A program made the position numbers and the translations under genes. A stretch of 64,000 nt of DNA from Fibrobacter sp. UWB10 (GTDB lineage: Bacteria > Fibrobacterota > Fibrobacteria > Fibrobacterales > Fibrobacteraceae), in assembly GCF_900182935.1 (NCBI RefSeq), contig NZ_FXUE01000007.1, forward strand, positions 110,100 through 174,099, in the 5' to 3' direction. The notes below the pieces were generated by a model. It was given only the letters and a program-made list of their open reading frames with translations. It ran no database searches and was not told the DNA's origin. Below, in pieces: positions 36,579 through 45,533 of the stretch (the first letter of the stretch is position 1; every line of letters starts with the position of its first letter).

Positions 36579-37862
36579 ATGACTAGAGAAGAAGCTCTTG
36601 AAAAAGCAAAAAGAATCAAAGAAAACTCTGCGGCGCTAGCCGCCGAGACAGATTCTATTTTGCAAAAAACAGAGGAGAATCACAAGAAGCTTCAAGAGAA
36701 TCTAAAAGAAGAACTGCGCGTTACAAACGTACTATCCAGCGCAGATGCAATTCTTAATCGACTAGAAAATGACTTTGAAGAAGGTTCCTCGCTGGGCTTA
36801 AAAGACATTCCGTTCCTTGTAGTGGCAACATCTTTGCAACTTCTACGAATTTACTTATTGCCCCAAATACAGGAGTCGTTCAAAGACAGCGACAGACTCG
36901 ATCATAACGATCCCAAAATTAAACAAATGGAACGAGAAAAGATCGAGGCTTACAAAAAAGAGCATTCTGATTGGAAATCAGTCAAGAGCAAAAAGAATTA
37001 TCGTTCCTGGCAAGAAATTGCATTCACCCGAAAGGTTCCCTACGACGCCACCCGACATTCTGGGGATGGATTTAACGGGATTAACATGCACGGGAGTTTG
37101 CACCGAGTAAAAACATTAGGGCACGATCCTATTCTCGGTTGGATTTTCGGGACAGCAAATATACTGACAGATTCCATTACGGTTACACCCGAATATGAAT
37201 TAGGTGAAAAAAAACTTCCCATTCCCTGGGTTCAAACATATAGTGTCGACATGGGTTCCAACTTCTGTTGGAAAGAACGAATCAGCACGCCAGGAATGTT
37301 CGCTGATTCCTTTGAAAGCACCCAAGAAGACTGGCACCGACTCGCAGCAGCCCTTTTTGCTCAAGGCTTACATCTAGCTTCTGACGAATACACCAAGGCC
37401 GGATTGCCAATCCCCTTTCTAAGCACAATTGCCCCCGAAGAGGCCTACAAAATTTATTCTAAAGGCATTGACTATCTGCATTTAACAGATAAACTTCAAA
37501 TTGTAGGAAAAACCATTAAATCAGCATCACAAGCAATCGCCATAAATCAAATCATCGGATTCTTGCATACATTACTCTACAACCCCAATACAGACGGGGA
37601 CCAACAACTTTATAGCATCAGGACACGAAAGATCATCTTACTTTCCAACACCATCGCAACAGCATCTGATGTAATCCAAACGGCAATGAGAGCATACAAT
37701 GGCGATGAATCCGCTTTGAAGAACTTTGACTTTGGCGGCTTCATTGTAACAATTTACAGGCTCATCACCGATATCGCATTCATCCAAGAAATCCGAGACA
37801 AGTTTGTATTCGGCGAATGGGAACGAATCGTAATGAGCAAAGACAACATTTATAACATATAG
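36579..37862 (+). CDS. Hypothetical 427-aa protein, first gene of the TIR operon
   Basis: Start uncertain: ATG 36579 (MTREEALEKAKRIKENS) is chosen, with ATG 36561 an alternative; neither has a clear Shine-Dalgarno. An N-terminal coiled coil is followed by a region with HDPILGWIFGTANILTDS, then WHRLAAALFAQGLHLASDEY and GLPIPFLSTIAPEEAYK. I do not recognise the family, but these blocks look strongly constrained and not like a shadow frame. The gene is ten bases before the next one. Confidence 0.7.
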   Translation: MTREEALEKAKRIKENSAALAAETDSILQKTEENHKKLQENLKEELRVTNVLSSADAILNRLENDFEEGSSLGLKDIPFLVVATSLQLLRIYLLPQIQESFKDSDRLDHNDPKIKQMEREKIEAYKKEHSDWKSVKSKKNYRSWQEIAFTRKVPYDATRHSGDGFNGINMHGSLHRVKTLGHDPILGWIFGTANILTDSITVTPEYELGEKKLPIPWVQTYSVDMGSNFCWKERISTPGMFADSFESTQEDWHRLAAALFAQGLHLASDEYTKAGLPIPFLSTIAPEEAYKIYSKGIDYLHLTDKLQIVGKTIKSASQAIAINQIIGFLHTLLYNPNTDGDQQLYSIRTRKIILLSNTIATASDVIQTAMRAYNGDESALKNFDFGGFIVTIYRLITDIAFIQEIRDKFVFGEWERIVMSKDNIYNI

Positions 37863-37871
37863 GGATTAATT

Positions 37872-38252
37872 ATGGGTTTTGCACGTTTTCTAAAAAAGAT
37901 AGCCAACGACTCCAATCCTAGCATGTATGCAATACGAATCATTCGTAAAGCAAGTACAAATCATGAGAATGTATTCAAGACTATTTTCAAGGACCTTAAG
38001 GAAACGGTCTGCGAAGACGCTCCCATCACAAGCCACATCTACAAAGCGGGCGAACACGATGGTCAAAAAAAAGGCCGAGCAGAACAGGCTGAAACTGATT
38101 CTAAAAAGTTTGACGAAATGAACGCCAAGCATCAAGAGGACGCCAACCGTTGGAGAGAAAGTGACCAAGCAAAAGACGATTTCATAAGGCGACAACAGCA
38201 GCATATTAACGAACAAGATGAAGTCATTGACTCACTAAGTGACAAGCAGTAA
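37872..38252 (+). CDS. Coiled-coil protein, 126 aa
   Basis: Starts at ATG 37872 with AGGGA upstream. The N-terminal 60 residues are basic/hydrophobic (MGFARFLKKIAND...). The rest is an uninterrupted polar helix rich in Gln, Glu and Asp (EMNAKHQEDANRWRESDQ), predicted coiled coil. It may be an adaptor linking the proteins encoded on each side. Unknown family. Confidence 0.65.
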   Translation: MGFARFLKKIANDSNPSMYAIRIIRKASTNHENVFKTIFKDLKETVCEDAPITSHIYKAGEHDGQKKGRAEQAETDSKKFDEMNAKHQEDANRWRESDQAKDDFIRRQQQHINEQDEVIDSLSDKQ

Positions 38253-38280
38253 AAACGCAATATCAAGTCTTAGTAATACT

Positions 38281-38754
38281 ATGAAACTGGAAAACATTGA
38301 AATAGAGAATCCACCTATTCTCGTAACGATTGCCGGCGACCGTTATTTCCGTATGGAAAAGAAGCTGGTTATCAAAGTATTCACGGACACCCAGATATAC
38401 GAATACACGATACTTCCTGGCTTTGTAACGGACTTTAGATCGGGTGGTCCCATCGTTGATATTTTTATTCAACAATTCGGAACCAACCTAATGCAAGCGG
38501 CCTATATTTGCCACGATATTGCTTATACACCCATGTACACAGAAAATGGTGAGCGCAGCCACCAAATCCCAAAGCCCTTTGCCGATGCACTTCTTGAGCA
38601 AATGCTCATTTTTGCCAACGTTAAAAAATGGAAGGCCAAACTCATTTTCATCGCGCTAAAACTTTTCGGCAAAAAATCCTACATGATAGACAACGATTAC
38701 TCCGTTGACAATTCGCGAAAGTATTCATTAAAGGTCTTAGAAAAAACGAGATAA
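38281..38754 (+). CDS. DUF1353-like protein
   Basis: A 157-residue protein starting at ATG 38281; an upstream GTG at 38239 would overlap the preceding gene. The motif LPGFVTDFRSGGP followed by AAYICHDIAYT matches DUF1353 proteins, often found in phages and accessory islands, whose DxxS and HD residues suggest metal binding. Here no phage structural genes are near. A four-base gap separates it from the TrkA/RyR-like gene, so it is part of the operon. Confidence 0.7.
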   Translation: MKLENIEIENPPILVTIAGDRYFRMEKKLVIKVFTDTQIYEYTILPGFVTDFRSGGPIVDIFIQQFGTNLMQAAYICHDIAYTPMYTENGERSHQIPKPFADALLEQMLIFANVKKWKAKLIFIALKLFGKKSYMIDNDYSVDNSRKYSLKVLEKTR

Positions 38755-38758
38755 AATC

Positions 38759-40447
38759 ATGAAACGTTGGTTCTTTAATTTAATTGCCAAAAGCAATGGC
38801 CGCCAGCTAATAGTTTTATTGGCAGCTTCTACTATTGCCTTTATATTAGGCCTGACCATTTGCAAAGATGACAATTTTACCTGGATAGAAATGACCAACC
38901 TGTTTTTGGATCCCAGTTCCTTCGCCGAATCCAAAACAAACGCCGGTATTCGCCTGGTTTTTGCAATATTTGGCTTTTTTGTTTTTTCATCGCTTTTGGT
39001 TAGCGTTTTCACAAACATATTTGACAACATTACAGACGCGGCACGTTCCGGAAGAACCCGCTACCGTGTAAAAAATCATATTCTAATTCTCGGTGCAGGG
39101 CACCAGCTTTCAGGCATTCTCAGCGCAGTAAAAGAAGATGGAAAAAAACGCATTGTAGTTGTTTCAAGTCAAGACTTAGACCTTTGCGACGACTTTATTT
39201 ACTATAAGGGAGACTTTGACGACAAGGATGTTCTAAGGTCCGTTCGAGCAGACCAATGCAAAGCCATCTATATTATAGGTGAAGATGGTCCCAATCACGA
39301 CCCAAGAAACCTTCACTGTCTTGAATCGTTGAACGACATACTTAAAAATTCTTCTAGAAAAATTCATTGCTACTTAACATTAAGCGACCTTGTAACATCT
39401 GAAATATTCTATAGTCTAAAAACGAAACCAAACTACAACCATTTGCTTGTTGATATATTCAATGAGCAGGAATTTATGGTAGAACAGCTTTTGGTTGAAA
39501 AAGACTTTTTGCCGCTAATTAAAATAAATGATGACTACCGCTCACATGTCGTAATATTCGGTTCCGGCAATGCGGCCAAAGCTGTCGCATATACCGTAGC
39601 CCAAGTAAGCCACTATGCAAATTTCAAACGTACTGGATTAAAGACTTGCATAACCTTCATCAATGAAAACTGCAAAAAGTGGATGGATTCTCTAAAAGCT
39701 GCCAGGCCCGGACTTTTTGATTTGTCTAGGTACACGTACATAGATTCACAGGGCACAAAAAATATCCACCAGCCCAATGCTAGCAAGGGCGATTTTCTCG
39801 ATATCGAATGGCAGTTCGTAGACACTTATGACGATTCCGAATTAGCTAAACAATTGCTGACAAACATCATTGAAAATAAAAACGAGAAACTTTCCATTTG
39901 CGTTTGCCACGAAAACACAAGTGAAGCCATCGCAACGACAATGCACTTGCCACAAATCGTTTACGGGAAAGCAAACATAGCCCTATATTGGAATGAAAGC
40001 AGTGATGAAATCATTCGGCAATTAAATCAATCCAACAAATGCGGAAAAATATACCTTCTCGGAAAATGCGGAAACATAAAGTATGTTGACACGGAACGCG
40101 TAAAACGCGGACAAAGAGCAAACTACATTTACGAATCCCACTTAGATCCAAAAATCCAGCAAGCGGACGCAGAATCGGAATGGTATAAATTGAGCGAAGC
40201 TCACAAAAATTCCTCTATGTATTGCGCAAACGCAATGATATTACGGCGCAAGAGTTTTGAGTCTGCAAGTCTAGAAGATCATTGCGACGCAGAACACCGC
40301 CGTTGGATGATATCTATATTGCTTATGGGAATTAACGAGCACAAAGATATAATGCCTTATGACGATTTGCCACAAGACGAGAAAAATAAGGATGTTATAT
40401 TTATAAACAATACTGATTATATTGTTGATGGTAAAAAGGAAGGATGA
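38759..40447 (+). CDS. Two-TM TrkA-N protein with RyR-like C-terminal motif
   Basis: A 562-residue protein. Two hydrophobic spans lie at about residues 16-35 and 60-85 (LIVLLAASTIAFILGLTI; VFAIFGFFVFSSLLVSVF). Then come two Rossmann-type repeats, HILILGAGHQLSGIL near 108 and VVIFGSGNAAKAVAYTV near 262, as in RCK/TrkA-N gating rings. Near residue 515, DAEHRRWMISILLMGI resembles the conserved helix of prokaryotic RyR domains. It looks like an ion channel gated by a nucleotide or NAD-derived ligand. The TIR gene starts three bases downstream. Confidence 0.75.
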   Translation: MKRWFFNLIAKSNGRQLIVLLAASTIAFILGLTICKDDNFTWIEMTNLFLDPSSFAESKTNAGIRLVFAIFGFFVFSSLLVSVFTNIFDNITDAARSGRTRYRVKNHILILGAGHQLSGILSAVKEDGKKRIVVVSSQDLDLCDDFIYYKGDFDDKDVLRSVRADQCKAIYIIGEDGPNHDPRNLHCLESLNDILKNSSRKIHCYLTLSDLVTSEIFYSLKTKPNYNHLLVDIFNEQEFMVEQLLVEKDFLPLIKINDDYRSHVVIFGSGNAAKAVAYTVAQVSHYANFKRTGLKTCITFINENCKKWMDSLKAARPGLFDLSRYTYIDSQGTKNIHQPNASKGDFLDIEWQFVDTYDDSELAKQLLTNIIENKNEKLSICVCHENTSEAIATTMHLPQIVYGKANIALYWNESSDEIIRQLNQSNKCGKIYLLGKCGNIKYVDTERVKRGQRANYIYESHLDPKIQQADAESEWYKLSEAHKNSSMYCANAMILRRKSFESASLEDHCDAEHRRWMISILLMGINEHKDIMPYDDLPQDEKNKDVIFINNTDYIVDGKKEG

Positions 40448-40450
40448 TTT

Positions 40451-42247
40451 ATGGATGAGAAAAAAGTATTTATTAGTTATAGCCGTGATGATAAGGAAAT
40501 AGTATTTCCTTTAGTTGAAAGACTAAAAAAAGATGTTGGCGATGTATTTTGGATAGATTTAGACGGCGTTGAATGCGGCGCACAATACGAAAAAATCATC
40601 ATCAATGCCATAAACAAAGCAGAAATTGTTTTACTCATGTATTCCGATAATATTATTAATTCAAAATGGGTTGAAAAAGAAGCAACCTATTCTGAAGACA
40701 GCGAAAAAAAGTTAGTTCCTGTTATTATTAACGGCGATAAAATGAAGGGATGGCCCAAATTTCGCTATGCAAGCATAGACTCAATCAACATAAAAGATTC
40801 TAACCAATACAAAAAACTAGTACGAGATCTTATCAAGTGGCTTGGTTTAAATAAAGAGCAAAAAAATGAAAGCATAAATACAAACACAAGAATAAGTTTT
40901 TCAATGGCCGACAAACAAAATGAGAAACCAACCTTCCTCATTTTAGAAAGTCCGCATGCTGAAGACTATAAATCGGATTCTTTCGATTACTCAACATCTT
41001 ATGGATCCAATAATTCACAGAAACTCACTTCAAATAAACCTCGTTCGATAGGCCGTTTTATACCTCACGATTCCAATGATTCGCAAAAATCCACCTCAAT
41101 TACATCTCGTTCTATCGGTCGCTCAGCACCTTACGATTCCAACAATTCACAGAAATCCACTTCAAATAAACCTCGTTCGATGGGCCGCTTTATACCTCAC
41201 GATTCCAATGATTCACAAAAATCCACTTCAAAAACAATCTATACAACAAGCAATAACGAGAATAAGCAATCTAACCAATTCAACTCTTCTTCTGATACCA
41301 TCAAAAAAAGTTTTTTCGGTTCCTTAAACACATCCGAAAAGGATGACAACAAGGTTGCAGATAAAAAAGATGACACTATTAACGCGTTATCTCAATTCAT
41401 TGAGAATTATTCAAAAAAAGACACCTCTAACGACCTTTATTCAGAAAAATTTTTAGAACTTCTTCAAACTTTAGCAGAAAAAAAAGACAACAACAAAGAT
41501 GCAGCGAAAAATGACGACGCCATTAACGCATTATCGCAAGCCATTGAGAGTTATTCAAAAAACGGTTCCTCAAACGACTTTTATTCAGAATATCTTTCCG
41601 AACTTCTTAACGAAAAAATCCCATTAGACAATAAAAATTGGGATAATTTTCGTTTATTTATAAACTCAAATAAAGACAACAAATTTGATATAAAATATCC
41701 TAGCGACAAAAACAATTTCTCAAAAAAGAATTATAAACCAAAGGCTGACTTATGGAGGCAAATATCTACGTCTCCGTCCACAACCCCAAGGATTACTAGA
41801 TATCATATTTCCACAGACTCGTCTACGAAAAAAGACGAGGAAAAGTTAGAGTCAACGCTCACATTTGACTATCACGACAAAAAAATTGAAATGAAACGAC
41901 TAGGTAATACATCTTATTACTTTGGTTCTCTCTCTGGAAAAAACGATAATTTTATCGACAAGCTATCAGAAAGCATTCATTCCGACAATCTAGGGAAAAC
42001 GCTCGGTGCAATTCTTGGAGGGGGCGCCATTGCAGCCGCATTAACTTTCGCAAGCCCCATTTCAACATTAGCAACGTTTGGTATTTGGGGAGCAAGAAAA
42101 TTACTTCATAATAATTCCGAAATTGACGAATGCATAAGTTATCTAAGAAGCAGGTACTCCTTAAAATTCAAGCGTCTACCTAAAAAATATGCAACAGGGC
42201 ATAATCTAGACGAAGACATAATAATGCTTGATTGGAACGACAGATAA
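40451..42247 (+). CDS. TIR-domain protein with repeats and hydrophobic C-terminus
   Basis: A 598-residue protein. Residues 1 to about 135 are a TIR domain: KVFISYSRDD at the start, FWIDLDGVECGAQY, and SKWVEKEATY near 71-80, holding the likely catalytic Glu of NAD-cleaving TIRs. Residues about 185-265 are a 22-residue tandem repeat (NNSQKLTSNKPRSIGRF and variants). A second duplication of about 40 residues (NALSQFIENYSKK and NALSQAIESYSKN) follows. The end has GAILGGGAIAAALTFASPI, a possible membrane segment. GGAAGG precedes ATG 40451. It is the last gene of the operon. Confidence 0.85.
   Translation: MDEKKVFISYSRDDKEIVFPLVERLKKDVGDVFWIDLDGVECGAQYEKIIINAINKAEIVLLMYSDNIINSKWVEKEATYSEDSEKKLVPVIINGDKMKGWPKFRYASIDSINIKDSNQYKKLVRDLIKWLGLNKEQKNESINTNTRISFSMADKQNEKPTFLILESPHAEDYKSDSFDYSTSYGSNNSQKLTSNKPRSIGRFIPHDSNDSQKSTSITSRSIGRSAPYDSNNSQKSTSNKPRSMGRFIPHDSNDSQKSTSKTIYTTSNNENKQSNQFNSSSDTIKKSFFGSLNTSEKDDNKVADKKDDTINALSQFIENYSKKDTSNDLYSEKFLELLQTLAEKKDNNKDAAKNDDAINALSQAIESYSKNGSSNDFYSEYLSELLNEKIPLDNKNWDNFRLFINSNKDNKFDIKYPSDKNNFSKKNYKPKADLWRQISTSPSTTPRITRYHISTDSSTKKDEEKLESTLTFDYHDKKIEMKRLGNTSYYFGSLSGKNDNFIDKLSESIHSDNLGKTLGAILGGGAIAAALTFASPISTLATFGIWGARKLLHNNSEIDECISYLRSRYSLKFKRLPKKYATGHNLDEDIIMLDWNDR
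41003..41230 (+). repeat. 66-bp tandem repeat inside the TIR gene
   Basis: Units start at 41003, 41069, 41135 and (partial) 41201, each with GATTCCAA or similar. The unit encodes 22 residues rich in Ser, Asn and Arg. Third-codon differences show the copies are not brand new. Copy number changes would keep frame. Confidence 0.85.
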
Positions 42248-42382
42248 TTATAGTTTCTCCTTTATTCTATTTTTCCGCAATTTTGTCCAATTTTTCCACA
42301 TACCCCTTCGTATAGATTTCGGGCATAACCGCGACAGAGTTTGCAAAAGTCGCGAACAAAACACCCAAATAGGAGTAAAATC

Positions 42383-42787
42383 ATGGAAAAAGCAATTCTC
42401 GGCAACGATATTTTCGAAAAATTCAACGAAGGCGAGCTCAGACTCCCGGGCAAAACGGTCGCTTTCAAAGGTATCGCCTGGTCCAAGCACCCGACTTTCG
42501 AGGGCGTAGAACTCAAGCATATCATCACCGCGAAAGAAACCGGCGGCACGTTCAGCTATCATTTGGTGAGAATCGCGCCGAACAAGAGCATCAAAACACA
42601 CATTCACGAAACTCAGCTCGAAACCCACGAAGTCATCGCAGGAAGCGGTATCTGCATCAATGACGGCTCCAAGCTCGAGTACACTCCGGGCATCATCTCG
42701 ATTATGCCGGCGAAGGTCCCGCACCAGGTAGACGCAGGCGACCAGGGTCTTTATCTGTTCGCAAAGTTCATGCCGGCCCTGTGCTAG
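42383..42787 (+). CDS. Cupin-domain protein
   Basis: A 134-residue single-domain cupin. The motif SIKTHIHETQLETHEVIAG provides three His/Glu metal ligands and SIMPAKVPHQVDAG supplies the fourth. ATG 42383 is set by AGGAG eight bases upstream. Likely a metal-binding enzyme or sensor. It is convergent with the AraC-family gene, stop codons being adjacent; the two may be functionally linked. Confidence 0.85.
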   Translation: MEKAILGNDIFEKFNEGELRLPGKTVAFKGIAWSKHPTFEGVELKHIITAKETGGTFSYHLVRIAPNKSIKTHIHETQLETHEVIAGSGICINDGSKLEYTPGIISIMPAKVPHQVDAGDQGLYLFAKFMPALC

Positions 42788-43417
42788 CTAAGGCTTCACT
42801 GCTTTCTTGTATTCTTTCGGAGAAAGGCCGACCACTTTTTTAAAGCAGCGGTCCATGTGGCTTTGGTCGTAAAATCCGGCGTCGAATGTCACCTCGGCCG
42901 CGGGCCTTTCTTCGAGCAGTTTTTGCGCCTTGCGGACTTTGCACTGCATCTGGAACTGATGCGGCGTGAGTCCGAAGGCCTTTTTGAATTCGCGTATCAT
43001 GTGAAACGGGCTAATACACGCGTCATGCGCCATTTGCTCTATCAAGTAAATGTTCTCGGGATTTTCGAGAATGCTTTTTTGCAATTCATCCAATCGCGCG
43101 ACGGTGCTTTCATAATCTCGCGCGTAGTCCTCAGCAACAATCTCGTCGGGCTCCAATGCAGTACACAGCACCACCATCGAATAGCATTCATCGCCTACGG
43201 TCTTGATTTCATGCAACGTATTCGGCGGAATCTGGAACTGTTCTCCGGCGCCATAAATTTTCGCCTCGCCGTTCAGCACCATGCAAACGCGGCCCTCTTC
43301 AATATAGCCCACGGTCATGTGCCCGGTATGCGTGTGCGGCGGGTACGACTTGCGCCAATCCTTGTAACGCACGCATTCAATCCGGTCATTCTTTTTGCTG
43401 TACGAAATCTCGCTCAT
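42788..43417 (-). CDS. AraC-family transcriptional regulator with cupin sensor domain
   Basis: A 209-residue regulator. The N-terminal cupin has YPPHTHTGHMTVGYIEEG; the C-terminal half has the double helix-turn-helix, ACISPFHMIREFKKAFG and the AraC signature DAGFYDQSHMDRCFKK. The ligand is unknown. It probably controls genes for a small-molecule response, perhaps the adjacent cupin gene. A strong terminator near 43480 separates it from the next leftward gene upstream. Confidence 0.9.
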   Translation of the reverse strand: MSEISYSKKNDRIECVRYKDWRKSYPPHTHTGHMTVGYIEEGRVCMVLNGEAKIYGAGEQFQIPPNTLHEIKTVGDECYSMVVLCTALEPDEIVAEDYARDYESTVARLDELQKSILENPENIYLIEQMAHDACISPFHMIREFKKAFGLTPHQFQMQCKVRKAQKLLEERPAAEVTFDAGFYDQSHMDRCFKKVVGLSPKEYKKAVKP

Positions 43418-43464
43418 TTTACCGCCTCATCAGGCGCCATAAAATTTAGCTATTTTACCATACA

Positions 43465-43492
43465 CAAAAATCCCCCGGCATAACCGGGGGAT
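43465..43492 (-). terminator. Intrinsic terminator after the 147-aa secreted protein gene
   Basis: On the minus strand CCCCCGG and CCGGGGG form the stem with loop TTATG (flanked by AT pairs), followed by TTTTTG. It is about 12 bases past the stop codon at 43505. Confidence 0.85.
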
Positions 43493-43504
43493 TACTTCAT
43501 TTAA

Positions 43505-43948
43505 TCAGTTTTCACCGTTGTGCATTTCGGTTTGCTCGCGATCCATTGTGTACGTTAGGTACTCTTTGAAATCACGGTCAATGGTTACGCCATCGAAATC
43601 CGCCACATCGTCATCTAAGACGAATATACCGGTAGGATTGTCGATCCATGCCTGCACATTGAATTCAGACATGGTAAAGCTGTTATCGCCCGGGCCCTTC
43701 GCTACGTATTCGAGCTTGGACTTAGCGACCCAACCTTGCCCACAACGCCCTTTCACCAAAACTTCGGTGTCAGCTTCCCGAACAATGGTCAGTTCGTCAT
43801 TAAAGCTAGCCGTGCAAACCACCTTGCCGCCACCCTTTTCAGATGTGACATCGATGTCGCCCAGTTTAGACTTGACAAGCTTCGCCCCGAAAGATTCGGT
43901 AACCAAAAAGGCGAGGGTAATAAACATGATTAACTTTACGTACTTCAT
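43505..43948 (-). CDS. Secreted SH3-like protein, 147 aa
   Basis: ATG 43948 is preceded by AAGGAGG. A signal peptide covers about residues 1-22 (LIMFITLAFLVTESFG). The mature part has VREADTEVLVKGRCGQGWVA, the look of a bacterial SH3-like (SH3b) strand with a GW dipeptide. The rest is acidic. Possibly envelope-associated; role unknown. It is alone on its strand with its own terminator. Confidence 0.75.
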   Translation of the reverse strand: MKYVKLIMFITLAFLVTESFGAKLVKSKLGDIDVTSEKGGGKVVCTASFNDELTIVREADTEVLVKGRCGQGWVAKSKLEYVAKGPGDNSFTMSEFNVQAWIDNPTGIFVLDDDVADFDGVTIDRDFKEYLTYTMDREQTEMHNGEN

Positions 43949-44028
43949 GATAGGCCTCCTTAAAACAGGCGAACATCCGCCCACTCCGCAAATTACAAAC
44001 TAAAATTTACATAGACCAGTCCGTTCAT

Positions 44029-44043
44029 ATTCCAAATTGGAAT
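44029..44043. promoter_or_regulatory. Palindrome ATTCCA-N-like upstream of the symporter gene
   Basis: ATTCCAA and TTGGAAT flank one base. It lies 58 bases before the symporter start. A nearly identical word occurs upstream of the GGDEF gene at 62504-62524. It may be an operator for a common regulator. Confidence 0.4.
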
Positions 44044-44100
44044 ACCCAATCTTTGGCCCGCAAAACATTTTATTATTTTGTCAATATTACGGAGATGCTT

Positions 44101-45528
44101 ATGCTAGAACCTCTTCACAACATCATCACGACTCTCAGCGTTTTTCTCTACCAGCCCTTTATCGTGCCGTTCCTTTTGGTGGCCGCGGGCTTGTACCTGT
44201 CCATTCGCATGGGGTTCCCGCAAATCCGCCTTTTTATCGAAACGCTCCGAGTGCTTAACGAAAAGCCGGTGCAAGGTAGCGGAATTTCTTCTTTCGGCGC
44301 GCTGATGGTTTCTACGGCATCTCGCGTGGGTACAGGAAACATTGTGGGCGTGTCGTCGGCAATTTGCATGGGCGGCCCCGGTGCCGTTTTCTGGATGTGG
44401 CTGATTGCAGTCATCGGCAGTGCATCGGCATTTGTGGAATCGACCCTCGCTCAAATCTACAAGCGCGAAGACTTGGTGACAGGGCACTCTTACGGCGGCC
44501 CCTCTTACTACATACAAACTGCTTTGGGGCAGCGTTGGCTCGGCATCATTTTCTCGGTGTTCATCTTGCTCACTTATCTGGTCGGCTACAACCTTCTGGC
44601 ATCTTACAACGTGCAGACCAGTTTTTCGGGCTACGGATTTTATAGCGAAACCAAGACGCCCATTATCGTGGGTGCCATGCTTGCCATTCTGTTTGCACTT
44701 TGCGTATTCGGCGGCGCCAAAAAACTCACGAAGATTACAAGCTACCTTGTGCCCATCATGAGCATCACCTACATCGTCGTGGCCATAGGCGTTATTGTTT
44801 TCAATTTCACCAACATTCCTTCGATGTTTATGACCATCTTGAAAGACGCCTTCTCGTTTGAAGCAGGTGCCGGTGGCTTCGCAGGAAGCTGCATTATGTA
44901 CGGTATCAAGCGCGGCCTTTATTCTAACGAAGCGGGCATGGGTTCCGCACCGAATGCCTCTGCCAGCGCAAGCGTTTCACACCCGGTCAAGCAGGGTCTG
45001 GTGCAGTCGCTCTCCGTATTTATTGATACGATCGTGATTTGCTCTGCAACCGCCCTGATGTGCCTTTCGACAAGCGTGACTCCCTCCAGCGAAATTTCGG
45101 GTATCCCCTACGTGCAGGCATCGCTTCACTCCGTCTTTGGTGAACTGGGCCCGATGTTCATTACGGTAGCAATTCTCTTGTTCGGTTTCACCACACTGAT
45201 CGGCAACTACTATTATACCGAGGGTTGCCTGCGGTTCATCATAAACCGCCGTCCGGGCAAAATCATCATGACCGTGTTCAGGATTATCGCCTCGATTATC
45301 GTATTTGCAGGCGCCCTTGCAAGCGCCGGCTTTGCATGGGATTCGGCAGATCTTTGCCAAGCTTTGATGGTTGTCGTCAACATCCCCTGTATCTTGATTC
45401 TTTCACCGATTGCCTTCAAGGCCCTCAAGAACTATACCGAGCAGCGCAAGCAAGGCAAGGAACCCGTTTACTACGCCAAGGAATGCGGCGTGAATCAAGA
45501 CACCGATTTCTGGAACCGCTTAGAATAA
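44101..45528 (+). CDS. Sodium:alanine/glycine symporter, AGCS family
   Basis: A 475-residue inner-membrane transporter. The AGCS signatures GTGNIVGVSSAI near residue 80 and SNEAGMGSAPNASASAS near 280 are plain, and about 10-11 hydrophobic spans can be counted. It imports alanine or glycine with Na+. Start ATG 44101 is preferred over ATG 44095 because GGAG lies six bases before it. No glycine riboswitch is visible upstream. It converges closely with an acetyltransferase gene (five bases between stops). Confidence 0.93.
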   Translation: MLEPLHNIITTLSVFLYQPFIVPFLLVAAGLYLSIRMGFPQIRLFIETLRVLNEKPVQGSGISSFGALMVSTASRVGTGNIVGVSSAICMGGPGAVFWMWLIAVIGSASAFVESTLAQIYKREDLVTGHSYGGPSYYIQTALGQRWLGIIFSVFILLTYLVGYNLLASYNVQTSFSGYGFYSETKTPIIVGAMLAILFALCVFGGAKKLTKITSYLVPIMSITYIVVAIGVIVFNFTNIPSMFMTILKDAFSFEAGAGGFAGSCIMYGIKRGLYSNEAGMGSAPNASASASVSHPVKQGLVQSLSVFIDTIVICSATALMCLSTSVTPSSEISGIPYVQASLHSVFGELGPMFITVAILLFGFTTLIGNYYYTEGCLRFIINRRPGKIIMTVFRIIASIIVFAGALASAGFAWDSADLCQALMVVVNIPCILILSPIAFKALKNYTEQRKQGKEPVYYAKECGVNQDTDFWNRLE

Positions 45529-45533
45529 AAATC

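Noticed and set aside
38281..38754. Prophage remnant suggested by the DUF1353-like gene
   Set aside because: No capsid, tail, integrase or lysis genes are near, and the gene is embedded in a tight operon with TIR and TrkA-N genes.
43985..44100. Glycine riboswitch before the AGCS symporter
   Set aside because: The leader is about 115 bases at most and shows none of the conserved glycine aptamer blocks.
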